Source: Lachnospiraceae bacterium (GTDB taxonomy: Bacteria; Bacillota; Clostridia; Lachnospirales; Lachnospiraceae). Taken from it: a DNA stretch of 64,000 nt. Both the position numbers and the translations under genes were made by a program. The notes below the pieces were generated by a model, which saw only the letters and a program-made list of their open reading frames with translations, did no database searches and was not told the DNA's origin. The first letter of the stretch is position 1; each line of letters opens with the position of its first letter. Below, piece after piece: positions 54,902-64,000 of the stretch. The stretch is from positions 62,001 through 126,000 of the forward strand of contig CAJTDD010000007.1 of assembly GCA_910574885.1 (NCBI GenBank). The letters are read 5' to 3'.

Positions 54902-57900
54902 CTAATGAATCTTGAACAGACGCTTCGCCATGATCTCCTCTTCCTCGTATTCCATCATCGCCTTTCGTCTCGCCGCACTCGCCATGGTCGCCATGCTGTT
55001 CAGACGTCCATACTTGCCTGATTCCTTGATTTCCCTCTCATTCTTCAAGACTTCTTTCTCCGTGATAATATCCTCTTTTCCCTTGGTCTCTATAAAATAA
55101 TAACTGATGGACTCGTCGCTGTACAACACGAACTGCCTTACATACAGATTCTCATAGACCGGCATCATCACCTCATTCTGGTATCCAAGCTCGTCCCGGT
55201 TCCCATGCTTCATCTTATAGTACAGGGTCACACGGCTTCCCGGTCTTGCCTGATAAGAAATCATCACCTTGTCATACAACTGCAATTCCCGGAGCCACTC
55301 CTCCTTATATTGCAGATAATACGGAAAGACGATCTGCTTCTCGCACATCTCCCGGAGCACCTGATGGAGCACCACCTCCAAAGCCGCCGTGTAATCATGG
55401 CTGGAAAAATATTTCAGCAGCGCAATCTTGCAGATATCAGACAAATCTTCCTTTTCATCGCACTCATTTGCAATAATATCGAACACACTGGCTTCCAAAT
55501 CCCTCCCATAAACCACATACTCTCTGGACACATAGGCGAGATACGCCTGTTTCAGACGAAAATACACATTATCCGACAGATAATAATCCTCAAATATCTT
55601 CTCTTCCTGAAATAAATTTTCCGAGAAAAGCATCTGCGTAATAATCCGCTCCCCTATCTTATAGGCAGGAATCCCATTCTCCTTCAACGCCTTCCAGAGA
55701 AATTTCATTTCCCGCGTAGGGCCGCAGTAAAAATTCGCAAGATACATCAGCGTCACCTTGTCGAAATGCTGCCGCCGGAACAGCTCGAAGCACAGATAAC
55801 TTAAAAAACTGTCCTCCTCGTAGTTCTCCTCCTTGATGCGTCTAGTCACAAGACGGAACACATCCTTTCCTTCAAATGCATCCAGCCCTTTTTCCAGCAG
55901 CCCCTCAAAGGTGGGCGCCTCTTTCTCGTTCTCCTGCTCCCATACGCCCGTCGTTGCGGCATATTTCCGGCACATCTCCACGAACCGCGGCTCGTAGAAA
56001 AGGCGTTTCGTCTCATAAACAATGGAGTCCGTATAATGGCGCCCCTCCACAGACTCCCACACCACCCTGGATTCCTTGTCATACAGGCGAATTACCGTCC
56101 CCTCTTCTGCATCATAGGGAATCCGCTGGCGGATCTCACCGTCCTTATCTATGACCAGGACGCATTTCATATTCTTCACCCGCGTAGAAATGGAATAGGA
56201 ATAGCAGATGTCACGCATCGCCTCCATCCGTTCTGCCGTCATCTCCTCGGGCTGGCAGAACCGCTTATACAGGATTCTGAGGGACTCCGTAATGTGCCGC
56301 TGCATCAACTGTTTCCAGGTAAATACCACCATCTGCTCACGGTAATTTAGATACAGCTCTCCCGCCTGTTCCTCATAGGTGACTAGATTCGCATATAAAA
56401 ACGCCGCCTTCTTATAGTTCAATGAATTGCCATGCATGAAGTATAAAAGGATTACCTTAGGCAGCGGTCCCCGGAACTTATCCTCATCGATAGTCATCAT
56501 ATAATATTCATAGAGCTGCGCAATCCTAAGTTCCGAGTCTACCGCCTTCTTATACCAAGGAAAATCCCGCTTCTTTAGCTTATTGCCCCGAATCAACAGC
56601 GTACAGATAGTATTAAGAATCATGGGTTCGTCGTACATCTTGTAGATGCGTTCCAGAATCCGGAACATCTTGTCACTGTACTGCTTCTGCTGGCTGGCAA
56701 AATTCGCCACATAAAGGGCAAGCTCCTTGGTCATCAGACGGTATTTGGAAGCGAAATTAAGCACCTGCATCTCGAAAGGCCCCAGCTTTTTCAGGAGCGT
56801 CGGCCTGTCCTGATAGCACAGATAAGCCTCCAGATAAAAAATCACCCCGTGCATCTCATACTGGAACTGCTGCTCTAACAGCTCAATTCTCTTATAAGAG
56901 GTCTTGTATCTGGTATCCAAATCTAACAGCATGTAGAGTAAGAGCAGCGAATCTTGATGCCGCATGTAGGTCTTCCCCACTTCGTCCAACACACGCTCCG
57001 CATGGATTCCCTTCCCCCGCACCAGTGCGGTCAGATACAGATAATAACAGTTGGTCAGCGGGTCCTTGCCAATGGCAAAACGGTTGTAATTATAATTCTC
57101 AAGAATCCACTTTGCCTCCTCTACCTTGCTGCCCACCAGATAGACATGGGCCTGCATCAACTGGTACAACTCGCTGTGGGGTTTCAGTTTTCTAAGGGAA
57201 ATCATCTTCTCCACGGCGCTCTCAAGCCAGTTCCCCATCTCGATCCTGCCCGCAACCAGCCCGATGTATTCCTTTAAAATCTGGGCAAGGAGCAGTTCCG
57301 GCTTCCTGTGGTTCTCATTCAAATCCTGGTTCTGTAACACCTCAATATCATAGGTAAGCGTCTCATAAGGCGTAATGAACTTGAGCATGCCAAAATTACG
57401 CCCGCCATGCAGACGGTCGGGACGTACCACGTATTCAATCTCATGGGCATTTCCCACAAAATCATCCGTACTCGTCTCCGGGCGGAGTACCTTGATGAAT
57501 TCCCCTTCCGCCTCGATGTGAATCGGCATATATCCCCAGGTATTCTTCACAATCGTCAGCGTTCCCTTGGTCGGCTCCGAGATATCCTCAAAAAACATCC
57601 CTTCGCCGGGAAGGGTCAGGAAAATGCACTCCTTCTGCTTGATTCCTACCAGGAACTCTTCCATCGCCTGGTCCCCAAGGGTCCACTTACGCATATTATC
57701 ATACAGATAAAACGTCCGTTCGTTCTCATATTTTAAAATCTCATAGAATTCCCTGGCGCGGAACAGCCGCCCCGCCTCCGAAAAATCCTTGATGGCAAGC
57801 TTCCGAAAATCATCCGTACTCTGAACCTTCCCATAGGATGTCATGACATAAGGCTTCTCTATGATTGCCGTAACCGACAGCTCATATTCCCCGCCGCCGC

Positions 57901-58234
57901 ATACCACGGTAAACCTTCCGTCCTCCACATGCCCCGGCCGAAGCCCCTTGCCGTCATAAGTAAATTCTACCTTCGCAGGATTCCCGTCAAACCCCTGATT
58001 CTTAAAATGCACACGAAAAGAAGACGAGTACACCAGTCCCCGTATCTTCTTTCCGCTTTTCGTCCTAATTGTAAAACTCCCCCGATATACTTCCCCTTCT
58101 CCGATAATGAGTACCAGATTAGTCTCATCAAATATGACATCAGGTTGTGATAACTGAAAATCTCCTTTGGAAAATTTCTGGATTTTATTTTTCAAGTCTG
58201 ACACCTGCTTCTTTCGTTGCTTATTCGTAAACAA
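54902..58234 (-). CDS. DUF5717 family giant protein
   Basis: A 1110-residue protein with no signal peptide or membrane helix. Residues about 30-325 are beta-rich, with two or three Ig-like segments (GEVYRGSFTIRTKSGKKIRGLVYSSSFRV; TKGTLTIVKNTWGYMPIHIEAEGEFIKVL). About 330-720 is an alpha-helical repeat region of TPR type (HSELYQLMQAHVYLVGSKVEEAKWILENY and similar). A mixed region follows, and the C-terminal 120 residues are beta-rich. It may be a scaffold for the DUF5716 protein, encoded 97 bp downstream. Function unknown. Confidence 0.82.
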   Translation of the reverse strand: MFTNKQRKKQVSDLKNKIQKFSKGDFQLSQPDVIFDETNLVLIIGEGEVYRGSFTIRTKSGKKIRGLVYSSSFRVHFKNQGFDGNPAKVEFTYDGKGLRPGHVEDGRFTVVCGGGEYELSVTAIIEKPYVMTSYGKVQSTDDFRKLAIKDFSEAGRLFRAREFYEILKYENERTFYLYDNMRKWTLGDQAMEEFLVGIKQKECIFLTLPGEGMFFEDISEPTKGTLTIVKNTWGYMPIHIEAEGEFIKVLRPETSTDDFVGNAHEIEYVVRPDRLHGGRNFGMLKFITPYETLTYDIEVLQNQDLNENHRKPELLLAQILKEYIGLVAGRIEMGNWLESAVEKMISLRKLKPHSELYQLMQAHVYLVGSKVEEAKWILENYNYNRFAIGKDPLTNCYYLYLTALVRGKGIHAERVLDEVGKTYMRHQDSLLLLYMLLDLDTRYKTSYKRIELLEQQFQYEMHGVIFYLEAYLCYQDRPTLLKKLGPFEMQVLNFASKYRLMTKELALYVANFASQQKQYSDKMFRILERIYKMYDEPMILNTICTLLIRGNKLKKRDFPWYKKAVDSELRIAQLYEYYMMTIDEDKFRGPLPKVILLYFMHGNSLNYKKAAFLYANLVTYEEQAGELYLNYREQMVVFTWKQLMQRHITESLRILYKRFCQPEEMTAERMEAMRDICYSYSISTRVKNMKCVLVIDKDGEIRQRIPYDAEEGTVIRLYDKESRVVWESVEGRHYTDSIVYETKRLFYEPRFVEMCRKYAATTGVWEQENEKEAPTFEGLLEKGLDAFEGKDVFRLVTRRIKEENYEEDSFLSYLCFELFRRQHFDKVTLMYLANFYCGPTREMKFLWKALKENGIPAYKIGERIITQMLFSENLFQEEKIFEDYYLSDNVYFRLKQAYLAYVSREYVVYGRDLEASVFDIIANECDEKEDLSDICKIALLKYFSSHDYTAALEVVLHQVLREMCEKQIVFPYYLQYKEEWLRELQLYDKVMISYQARPGSRVTLYYKMKHGNRDELGYQNEVMMPVYENLYVRQFVLYSDESISYYFIETKGKEDIITEKEVLKNEREIKESGKYGRLNSMATMASAARRKAMMEYEEEEIMAKRLFKIH

Positions 58235-58301
58235 TACTACAGAAGATTATAGCATTGTTTGATTGTGAATGGCAATGGCAGAAACATATTTTTTTACTTT
58301 T

Positions 58302-58646
58302 TTACTTTTTTAGTATCAGCGCTATGAAAGTTAAATCTTCTGTTCCTGTGTTCTTCATGCCGTGACCATCGCCGTCTTTGCAGTAAAATACGTCTCCTGC
58401 CTCTGCCGGAATTGCCTTGCCGTTGTCGTCGTACATCCCTTTGCCGCTCAGGATATAGTACGTCTCTGTCTCGCCATGATGTTCATGATGGCCCAGTTCA
58501 CAGTTCGCAGGCAGGGTCACTTTGCTGAACATCCTGCAATGTTCCCCCAACTCTCCTGCGTTAAGCAATGCCTCTTTCATAATGAATCCGGCTCCGCCGC
58601 CTACGTGTTCTGCTTTTACAACTTCCCTCTCTCCTGCTTTTGTCAT
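58302..58646 (-). CDS. cupin domain protein
   Basis: A 114-residue single cupin. Metal-ligand motif 1 is CELGHHEHHGETETYYILSGKG and motif 2 is AGDVFYCKDGDGHGMKNTG. Such small cupins may be isomerases, dioxygenases or sugar-binding proteins; the reaction here is unknown. Monocistronic, GGAGG-type site upstream. Confidence 0.9.
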   Translation of the reverse strand: MTKAGEREVVKAEHVGGGAGFIMKEALLNAGELGEHCRMFSKVTLPANCELGHHEHHGETETYYILSGKGMYDDNGKAIPAEAGDVFYCKDGDGHGMKNTGTEDLTFIALILKK

Positions 58647-58728
58647 GGTTTTCTCCTCCTTTTCATAAAGGTTCTATGCCCCTAATTATATCATAGGCAG
58701 GATATCTGGTCTATCTAAATCATTCACA

Positions 58729-60723
58729 TCAATTCACAATTTTATAGTATTCCCTTGCCGTCAGCGAAAATACGATTCCATAGAAAACCGCAAACACGAT
58801 GACCGTCGCAACCGTACATATAAGGAACAGCGGTACATTCGTCAGATTCAGCACTGCCAGGAGCTTTGTGACCACGCCGAACGCCACCGTGATGTGGATG
58901 ACTGCCGCCACAAGTGGAAGGAAGAATACCATTAGGACCTGGCTGCGAATGGATTGCTTGACCTCCCGCTTGCTCATGCCCACCTTCTGCATAATCTGGT
59001 AGCGTTCCCTGTCGTCATACCCTTCGGAAATCTGTTTATAGTACATAATCAGTACCGTTGCCATCAAGAACAGCGCGCCAAGGTAAATGCCGATGAACAA
59101 TAACCCTCCATAGAGGAAGTAAAAATCCCCCCTGCTAAGCTCCTTGCTTTCACAGAATCCGGAGTAGACTTCCCCTTCTACCCTTGCTTTCATGGCCTTA
59201 ACTGCCTTCAGGCAGTCTTCTTCCTTCCCTTCTAAATCGAAGGTTACACGATAGTTCAGATTTGACATCTGTTCCACCCATTCTGCCTGCATCTCACTGT
59301 CTTCGTAGGTCTTTGCCAGGACTTCCTGTATCTGCGCTGCATCGGAGACGATGACATAATACCCGTCCATCAAATTCTGCTCATTCTTTGACACTATCTT
59401 CATGTCCTTTAACTCTTTTGCCACGCGGTAGGTCCGGCCGCCAATCATAACCGTATCCTTGCCCCATTCTTTGCCCGTTCCGTACACAAATACCTCATCC
59501 GGCGCAAGGGTGTCCTTCGTACCTTCCATCTGGTTATAATCTTCTATCGGTATCATAAAGACCTCCACTACATCATTGGCCCCGTAATTTCCAAACTTCT
59601 GTAGTGCAAATCCATTTTCCTGAATCAGCGCCGCCATTCCTCCGTCATGGTACCTAAGCAAAGACTTAGGCTTTACTCCCGCGTTCGCCAACTCTTCCTC
59701 AACAATCCGGTCCACCGCCTGGTCTGACTCCGGTGTGGAAATATTCGTCTTAGCCTCGAATTCCCGCGGGAACCTCGTATCCAGCACATCTTCTATCCCC
59801 ACATAGAGAGAAATCGTGGTGGAAATCATCACCAAAACCATGGTGCTTAAAATACAGATGTTCGCAAGCCCCACCGCATTCTGCTTCATACGGTAGATCA
59901 TCCCTGCTACCGAGCTGAAATGCTTTGTCTGGTAATAAAATTTCTTGTTCTTACGAAGTCCCTTTAAAAGAGCAACGCTTCCTGCCGTAAAAAGTGCGTA
60001 CGTGCCAAGAATCACGCATACGACGGCTACAAAGAACGCCTGAATCGCCGCCAGCGGATGGTCTACCGTAATTGCGATAACATACCCCACACCCAGGGAC
60101 GCTATGCCGAACAGGGCCATAAACCACTTGGTCTTAGGTTCTTTCTCCCCCTGGCTGCTTCCATGGAGTAGCTCTACCGGATTAGAAAGCTGAATCTGGA
60201 ACAGATTGTAGATCAGTGTCATAATAAAAATTACCAGAAAAAAGACCAGTGTATACAGCAATGTAGATATTGAGATTTCAAAATCCATCCCGATATCATA
60301 ATTCAGGATTTTTAACAGGATGAGAAACATAAGCTTGCTGAATATGACTCCAAAAAGAATCCCGATTCCGATGCTTACTATCGCCGTCACCATCGTCTCA
60401 ACGGTAAGCATCTTTGCAATATGCCGTTTTCCCATACCAAGGATGTTGTAGACACCGATTTCTTTCTTCCTCCGTTTAATCAGGAAACTATTCGTATAAA
60501 ACAAAAAGATAACCGAAAATATAACGATGACCATTCGTGCATAGACCAATATCAAATGCAGGTTTTGCTCGCTAAGCGCCGAGTTCCTGACCAGCCCATC
60601 CATGATATAGTACATCATGACGGTCAGAATTGCCGTCAGGATATAGGGGATGTAGGTCTTCCGATTGTTCTTTAAATTCGTCAACGCCAGTTTTCCATAG
60701 ATAGAACTACTCACTCCTCTCAC
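58729..60723 (-). CDS. FtsX-like (BceB-type) ABC transporter permease
   Basis: A 664-residue permease with ten expected membrane helices and a large extracellular domain of about 200 residues (about 315-520) between the seventh and eighth, typical of bacitracin-type BceB. Sequence marks are LALTNLKNNRKTYIPYILTAILTVMMYYIMDGL, NSFLIKRRKKEIGVYNILGMGKRHIAKML and YDDRERYQIMQKVGMSKREVKQSIRSQ. It overlaps the ATPase gene by 17 bp. It likely removes cell-wall-active peptides. Confidence 0.92.
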   Translation of the reverse strand: MRGVSSSIYGKLALTNLKNNRKTYIPYILTAILTVMMYYIMDGLVRNSALSEQNLHLILVYARMVIVIFSVIFLFYTNSFLIKRRKKEIGVYNILGMGKRHIAKMLTVETMVTAIVSIGIGILFGVIFSKLMFLILLKILNYDIGMDFEISISTLLYTLVFFLVIFIMTLIYNLFQIQLSNPVELLHGSSQGEKEPKTKWFMALFGIASLGVGYVIAITVDHPLAAIQAFFVAVVCVILGTYALFTAGSVALLKGLRKNKKFYYQTKHFSSVAGMIYRMKQNAVGLANICILSTMVLVMISTTISLYVGIEDVLDTRFPREFEAKTNISTPESDQAVDRIVEEELANAGVKPKSLLRYHDGGMAALIQENGFALQKFGNYGANDVVEVFMIPIEDYNQMEGTKDTLAPDEVFVYGTGKEWGKDTVMIGGRTYRVAKELKDMKIVSKNEQNLMDGYYVIVSDAAQIQEVLAKTYEDSEMQAEWVEQMSNLNYRVTFDLEGKEEDCLKAVKAMKARVEGEVYSGFCESKELSRGDFYFLYGGLLFIGIYLGALFLMATVLIMYYKQISEGYDDRERYQIMQKVGMSKREVKQSIRSQVLMVFFLPLVAAVIHITVAFGVVTKLLAVLNLTNVPLFLICTVATVIVFAVFYGIVFSLTAREYYKIVN

Positions 60724-61474
60724 CTCCCGTAGCCAGTACCGTCAGCGTATCGGATATTTTCTGGTACATCTGTTCGTTGGTCAGGTTTCCCCGGTATAAC
60801 TGATGGAATACTTCTCCATCCTTGATGAACAATACCCGATTCGCGTTGCTTGCCGCCTTGACGCTGTGTGTTACCATAAGGATGGTCTGACCCTCTTCGT
60901 TGATTGCCGTAAACAGATTCAAAAGCCCGTCTGCGGCGCGGGAATCCAATGCTCCGGTGGGTTCGTCCGCCAGAATTAACTGGGGCTTTGTAATTAAAGC
61001 CCTTGCTACCGCCGCCCTCTGTTTCTGTCCTCCGGATACTTCGTAGGGGTATTTTTCGAGAAGCTCGTCAATTTCCAGCATTTGGGCGATGGGAACGAGC
61101 CTTGTCTCCATTTCCTCATATTTTTTTCCGGAAAGTACCAGCGGGAGGAAGATATTATCTTTGAGAGAAAACGTATCCAGAAGATTAAAGTCCTGAAACA
61201 CGAACCCAAGGTTCTGCCGTCGGAACGCCGCGATTTCTTTCTCTTTTACTGTATTTAAATCTCTGCCCTTCAAGTAGACCTTGCCGCCTGTTGGGCGGTC
61301 AAGGGCTGCAAGGATATTGAGCAGAGTCGTCTTGCCGGAGCCGGATTCCCCCATAATTGCCACGTATTCCCTCGGCTCTACGGAGAAATTAACATCCCGT
61401 AACGCCTCCACCTGGTTCCCGCCGAATCTGGTGGTATATATTTTCTTTACATTTTTAACTTCTAATAACGCCAT
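60707..61474 (-). CDS. BceA-type ABC transporter ATP-binding protein
   Basis: A 255-residue ATPase for the FtsX-like permease. It shows Walker A GESGSGKTTLLN, signature VSGGQKQRAAVARALI and Walker B LILADEPTGALD, with the switch histidine in LMVTHSVKAAS. No BceRS-like histidine kinase or response regulator lies beside it. The stretch 61475-61721 shows no gene. Confidence 0.95.
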   Translation of the reverse strand: MALLEVKNVKKIYTTRFGGNQVEALRDVNFSVEPREYVAIMGESGSGKTTLLNILAALDRPTGGKVYLKGRDLNTVKEKEIAAFRRQNLGFVFQDFNLLDTFSLKDNIFLPLVLSGKKYEEMETRLVPIAQMLEIDELLEKYPYEVSGGQKQRAAVARALITKPQLILADEPTGALDSRAADGLLNLFTAINEEGQTILMVTHSVKAASNANRVLFIKDGEVFHQLYRGNLTNEQMYQKISDTLTVLATGGERSE

Positions 61475-61721
61475 AAGATTTCCATCCTTTCCTGTCAGTC
61501 ATGTTTCTGTTGTCTTCTTGATTACATGGCTTATTATACGGGAAAAGACGGTGGCTTTCCATTGATTCAGGTTACATTTTCAGTCCGGAAACTTACATTC
61601 CTGTAAGGAATGCAAACTCGATATATCTTCTTATAACTTCCCATATCCTTATGAAACGGCATATTTCCGCCATTCTTCTTCACGTATCTTTTTATAAGTT
61701 TGTATAACTTTTTGGAAAAGT

Positions 61722-61764
61722 GTTGTAAAATGTGTTGTAAAGTGTTGTAAAATCTGTTGTAAAA
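61722..61764. repeat. four GTTGTAAA repeats, probable integrase arm-binding sites
   Basis: GTTGTAAA occurs at 61722, 61734, 61744 and 61756, spaced 12, 10 and 12 bp, on one helical face. They sit at the 3' end of the integrase gene, where Tn916-type integrases bind arm sites. The exact attachment core was not identified. Confidence 0.6.
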
Positions 61765-61766
61765 TC

Positions 61767-62999
61767 TTATGCCTGTTTTAATTGATTTTTAGCGGTTTTC
61801 AATACTTCCTGTATCACCCTCTCCTGCGTCACATGGTTGTAAACGTCATTGGTAATCTTTGAAGATTTATGTCCCATAAGATACTGTAAGACTTTCAGAT
61901 CCATACCGTTCTCTGCATTTCTTGTACATCCCGTATGGCGTAACATATGCGGAGTAAGGCATTCTATCTTATTTTTTGCATTCTTATTGTAAGAATTCAG
62001 AAAATGTAATAATTCACGCCGAAATGCTACCGCATGAAGAAGATACCCTTTTTCAGAAAAGAAAACAAAATCTTCTACACCGTCAACCTCTATGTCCTTT
62101 CGTTCCACAAAATAATTTGATTTCATATCTTTCAGTACCTTTTACAATCTCTGCGTCATCGGAACGTATCTGATTTCTTTCCCTTTTGTATGCGTAACGT
62201 GGAACCGACAATGTTCTTCATTAAAATACTTTTCATATTGAAGCTGATGGTTAATGGACACGATTCTTTCCTTCATATTAATATCTTTCCAGGTTATTCC
62301 AGAAAATTCACTCACTCTGCACATAGTATCAATCAAAAATACTAATTTGCGATACATGTCAGGATTATTCTTTTTCGCAAATCTTATTAGGCTTTCCTGT
62401 TCTTCTGCTGTCAATACTTCTTTTTTCTTCTGGCTGCCTTCAATCTGGTCTAATGCCCTTAGCGTTGGATTTTTACTTATGAATTCTTCATCAATAGCCA
62501 TATTGAAGATTGCGGACATAACCTTTTGATAAAAAGTAATCGTGCCATATGAAAGGTCATTGGTTTGTAATTGCAGGTAAAAATCTACAATATTGGTTTT
62601 CTTTATATTTTGGATATTCATTTTCCCTAAGTTGGAACCACGGATATGCTTGTTATACATGATTGTATAATTCTTTATGGTATTAGGAGTCAACGGCTTT
62701 CCTTTGCACTTTTTCTTTTTCAAATAAATATCGAACATCTCATCCAATGTAACATTTCCGTGAAAGATATTTTCTCCTTCCAGTAAACTTTTTTGTATCT
62801 CTTTTTCTTTCTCACGTAATGATTTATCTGATTTTTTTCCTGTTGGCACTTTATCCGAGGGCAATAGGCTCCAACTATATACAGAATGTCTCTTTTTGTC
62901 CAGACCTATGTACTGATACTGATATCTCCCGTCGCTCCGCTGGCTCTCGCCTCCCTTTAATGTTCTTCCTCTGTTATCCTTTCGCTTTATATCTGACAT
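61767..62999 (-). pseudogene. Tn916-type tyrosine integrase, interrupted by an in-frame TAA
   Basis: A 410-codon frame with one stop. The N-terminal arm-binding domain (KGGESQRSDGRYQYQYIGLDKKRHSVYSWSLLPSDKVP) matches Tn916-family integrases. The catalytic residues are all present: Arg in TMCRVSEFSGITW, HMLRHT, LMGHKSS and Tyr in VYNHVT. The frame stops at a TAA after PMTQRL (62142-62144) and resumes with KVLKDMKSNYFVERKDIEVDGV in the same frame. Compared with Tn916, the stop falls where a Tyr codon is expected, so one base change would explain it. It is likely nonfunctional unless read through. Confidence 0.85.
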
Positions 63000-63016
63000 T
63001 TCTTAGCTCCTTTCAC

Positions 63017-63062
63017 AAAAAGAGCCTTAATATGATAGTAAATCTTATCACATTTAAGGCTC
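63017..63062 (-). terminator. terminator between excisionase and integrase
   Basis: GAGCCTTAA (63022-63030) and TTAAGGCTC (63054-63062) form a 9-bp stem; on the minus strand TTTTT follows. It would separate xis from int transcription. Confidence 0.8.
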
Positions 63063-63117
63063 TGCTTCAATCTATTGCATCTATATTCTTAAATCTATAT
63101 TTTTCATCTTTATATTT

Positions 63118-63393
63118 TTATATCCAATCTTTGCTCTCGATATATTGTTCAAATGGTCTTCGTTTAATCAATTTTTTCTTATTGCCCACAGATAACACAA
63201 AGGTACAATTAGGGCTGTCTACTAATTCTCTTAGCCGATTCTCTCCAATATTTGAATACTCTGCTGCTTCTTTTATAGTTAAATTAAGTTTTGCCCATAG
63301 TGGACAACTTGTCGTTGTATAATCTTCCTTGCTAATGTCTGTGTACCTCCATAGAATTTTATTCAAAAGCGGCAGCAGATTACAACTGTCCAC
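63118..63393 (-). CDS. Tn916-like excisionase, start codon uncertain
   Basis: The C-terminal 65 residues (PLWAKLNLTIKEAAEYSNIGENRLRELVDSPNCTFVLSVGNKKKLIKRRPFEQYIE) match Tn916 Xis, a small winged-helix DNA-bending protein for excision. The open frame has an ATG at 63393 with no ribosome site. A GGAGG at 63346-63350 lies 9 nt before an ATT (63334-63336) in frame, where an ATG would be expected (ISKEDYTTTS). The original start may have mutated. Coordinates give the full open frame. Confidence 0.65.
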   Translation of the reverse strand: MDSCNLLPLLNKILWRYTDISKEDYTTTSCPLWAKLNLTIKEAAEYSNIGENRLRELVDSPNCTFVLSVGNKKKLIKRRPFEQYIESKDWI

Positions 63394-63564
63394 TGCCTAT
63401 ACAAATTCAAAATGCCGGCATTGCTCACTATGCATGACCGACATACTACTAAAATTATATGGCTACGTTACTATTTTTTGGTTCTCTATCAAAATCCTAT
63501 TTCTAAAGTTCTCTATCTTTTCTAATCGTTTACGAGTGTTTACAAGTTCTTAATTTCCCAGATT

Positions 63565-63822
63565 CTAAACCGCCTTAAAAGTCTTCTTGATACTCCTCAT
63601 ATCTTTCATCAATTTGGTATATTTCGCTTTTTCAGCTTTCAAATCGTCTAACGCATCCTGCCATTGTTTTTTGATTCCCTCTAATTCAGAAATCAGTCCA
63701 TCCACTCGCTTATTCTTAGATTCATCGGCAGATTTGGCATCGTTCTTCTTTAGTACGCCAAGTTCTTCTTGTAATTTTGCATTTCTATTTCTTAATACCT
63801 CGATTGTCTTTTCCTGTGTCAT
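63565..63822 (-). CDS. small coiled-coil protein of the mobile element
   Basis: An 85-residue, highly charged helical protein (MTQEKTIEVLRNRNAKLQEELGVLKKND, ending KKTFKAV). Heptad-like leucine spacing suggests a coiled coil. Not recognised. The upstream stretch 63394-63564 shows no gene. Confidence 0.55.
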   Translation of the reverse strand: MTQEKTIEVLRNRNAKLQEELGVLKKNDAKSADESKNKRVDGLISELEGIKKQWQDALDDLKAEKAKYTKLMKDMRSIKKTFKAV

Positions 63823-63912
63823 GTATATATTACCTCCAAATATTGTCTTTCATTTTGTATTGTAATCCAATTTTTACTATCTTTTTGTTAAATTGTCGTC
63901 TTGTTACTGCAT

Positions 63913-63950
63913 AAAAGGGCAGAGAAAGCTAATTTTCAATGCCCTTTTAT
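63913..63950. terminator. bidirectional terminator-like hairpin
   Basis: AAAAGGGCA (63913-63921) and TGCCCTTTT (63940-63948) form a 9-bp stem with A and T runs at both ends. The gene it would serve lies outside the window or is the coiled-coil gene's neighbour. Confidence 0.7.
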
Positions 63951-64000
63951 TATACTTTTACTTACTAAGGAAGAACGAAAATCATTCTCCCTAGATTCTT

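Noticed and set aside
61722..61764. Short regular repeats as a CRISPR array
   Set aside because: Units are 8-9 bp with 1-4 bp between them; CRISPR repeats and spacers are each over 20 bp. Integrase arm sites fit better.

Overview
The window reads as chromosomal DNA of a low-to-mid GC Firmicute, most likely a gut Lachnospiraceae (Clostridia). Supporting signs are strong AAGGAGG-type ribosome sites, TTGACA/TATAAT promoters, a DUF5716/DUF5717 gene pair that I associate with this family, a selenocysteine-dependent glycine reductase operon (Stickland metabolism) and a DUF1292 protein. A Clostridium scindens-like organism would fit, but the species cannot be fixed from sequence reading alone. Most genes lie on the minus strand.

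Layout. 1-2922: an operon of an ECF-type sigma factor, a membrane protein of unknown function, an ABC ATPase and an ABC-2 permease cut by the window edge. 3076-7719: carA-carB, with a strong promoter and a leader containing a terminator hairpin overlapped by a small leader ORF. 7812-10452: two divergent envelope-type proteins, one with a C-terminal peptidoglycan-binding domain and one transglutaminase-like. 10574-12217: a MerR regulator and an aldo/keto reductase behind a 19-bp-spacer MerR promoter. 12261-17510: the housekeeping cluster pyrH-frr-uppS-cdsA-dxr-rseP (translation, undecaprenol, phospholipid and isoprenoid synthesis, site-2 protease). 17625-19342: a Na+/proline-type symporter with twin operators. 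19365-23358: a MATE transporter and a two-permease ABC exporter. 23557-24727: a response-regulator receiver domain fused to an alarmone synthetase. 24815-37696: mixed housekeeping (C_GCAxxG_C_C protein, nadE, hslO, methyltransferase, UvrD-like helicase, gltX) with several odd proteins: a GH13 debranching-enzyme homologue whose catalytic residues are all replaced, an orphan sugar-binding lipoprotein and a sirtuin with altered NAD motifs. 37808-40644: a split ThrE-type exporter carrying a GNAT domain, and an anchored LRR_5 protein.

40693-50628 is the metabolic core. A glycine riboswitch with its terminator precedes grdX-grdE-grdB-trxB-trxA-grdA-grdC-grdD, with in-frame UGA selenocysteine codons in grdB and grdA. 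Upstream lies an AGCS-type alanine/glycine:cation symporter. Together they import glycine, sense it and reduce it to acetyl phosphate using thioredoxin-derived electrons.

50812-61474: bacteriohemerythrin, purB, a three-gene cluster of unknown function (TPR-like protein, DUF5716 actin/Hsp70-fold protein, DUF5717 giant protein), a cupin and a Bce-type ABC exporter without an adjacent two-component system. 61722-64000 is the integrase end of a Tn916-like mobile element. Its integrase is broken by one in-frame TAA, the excisionase seems to lack a standard start codon, and the element continues past the window. No rRNA, tRNA or CRISPR array was seen.
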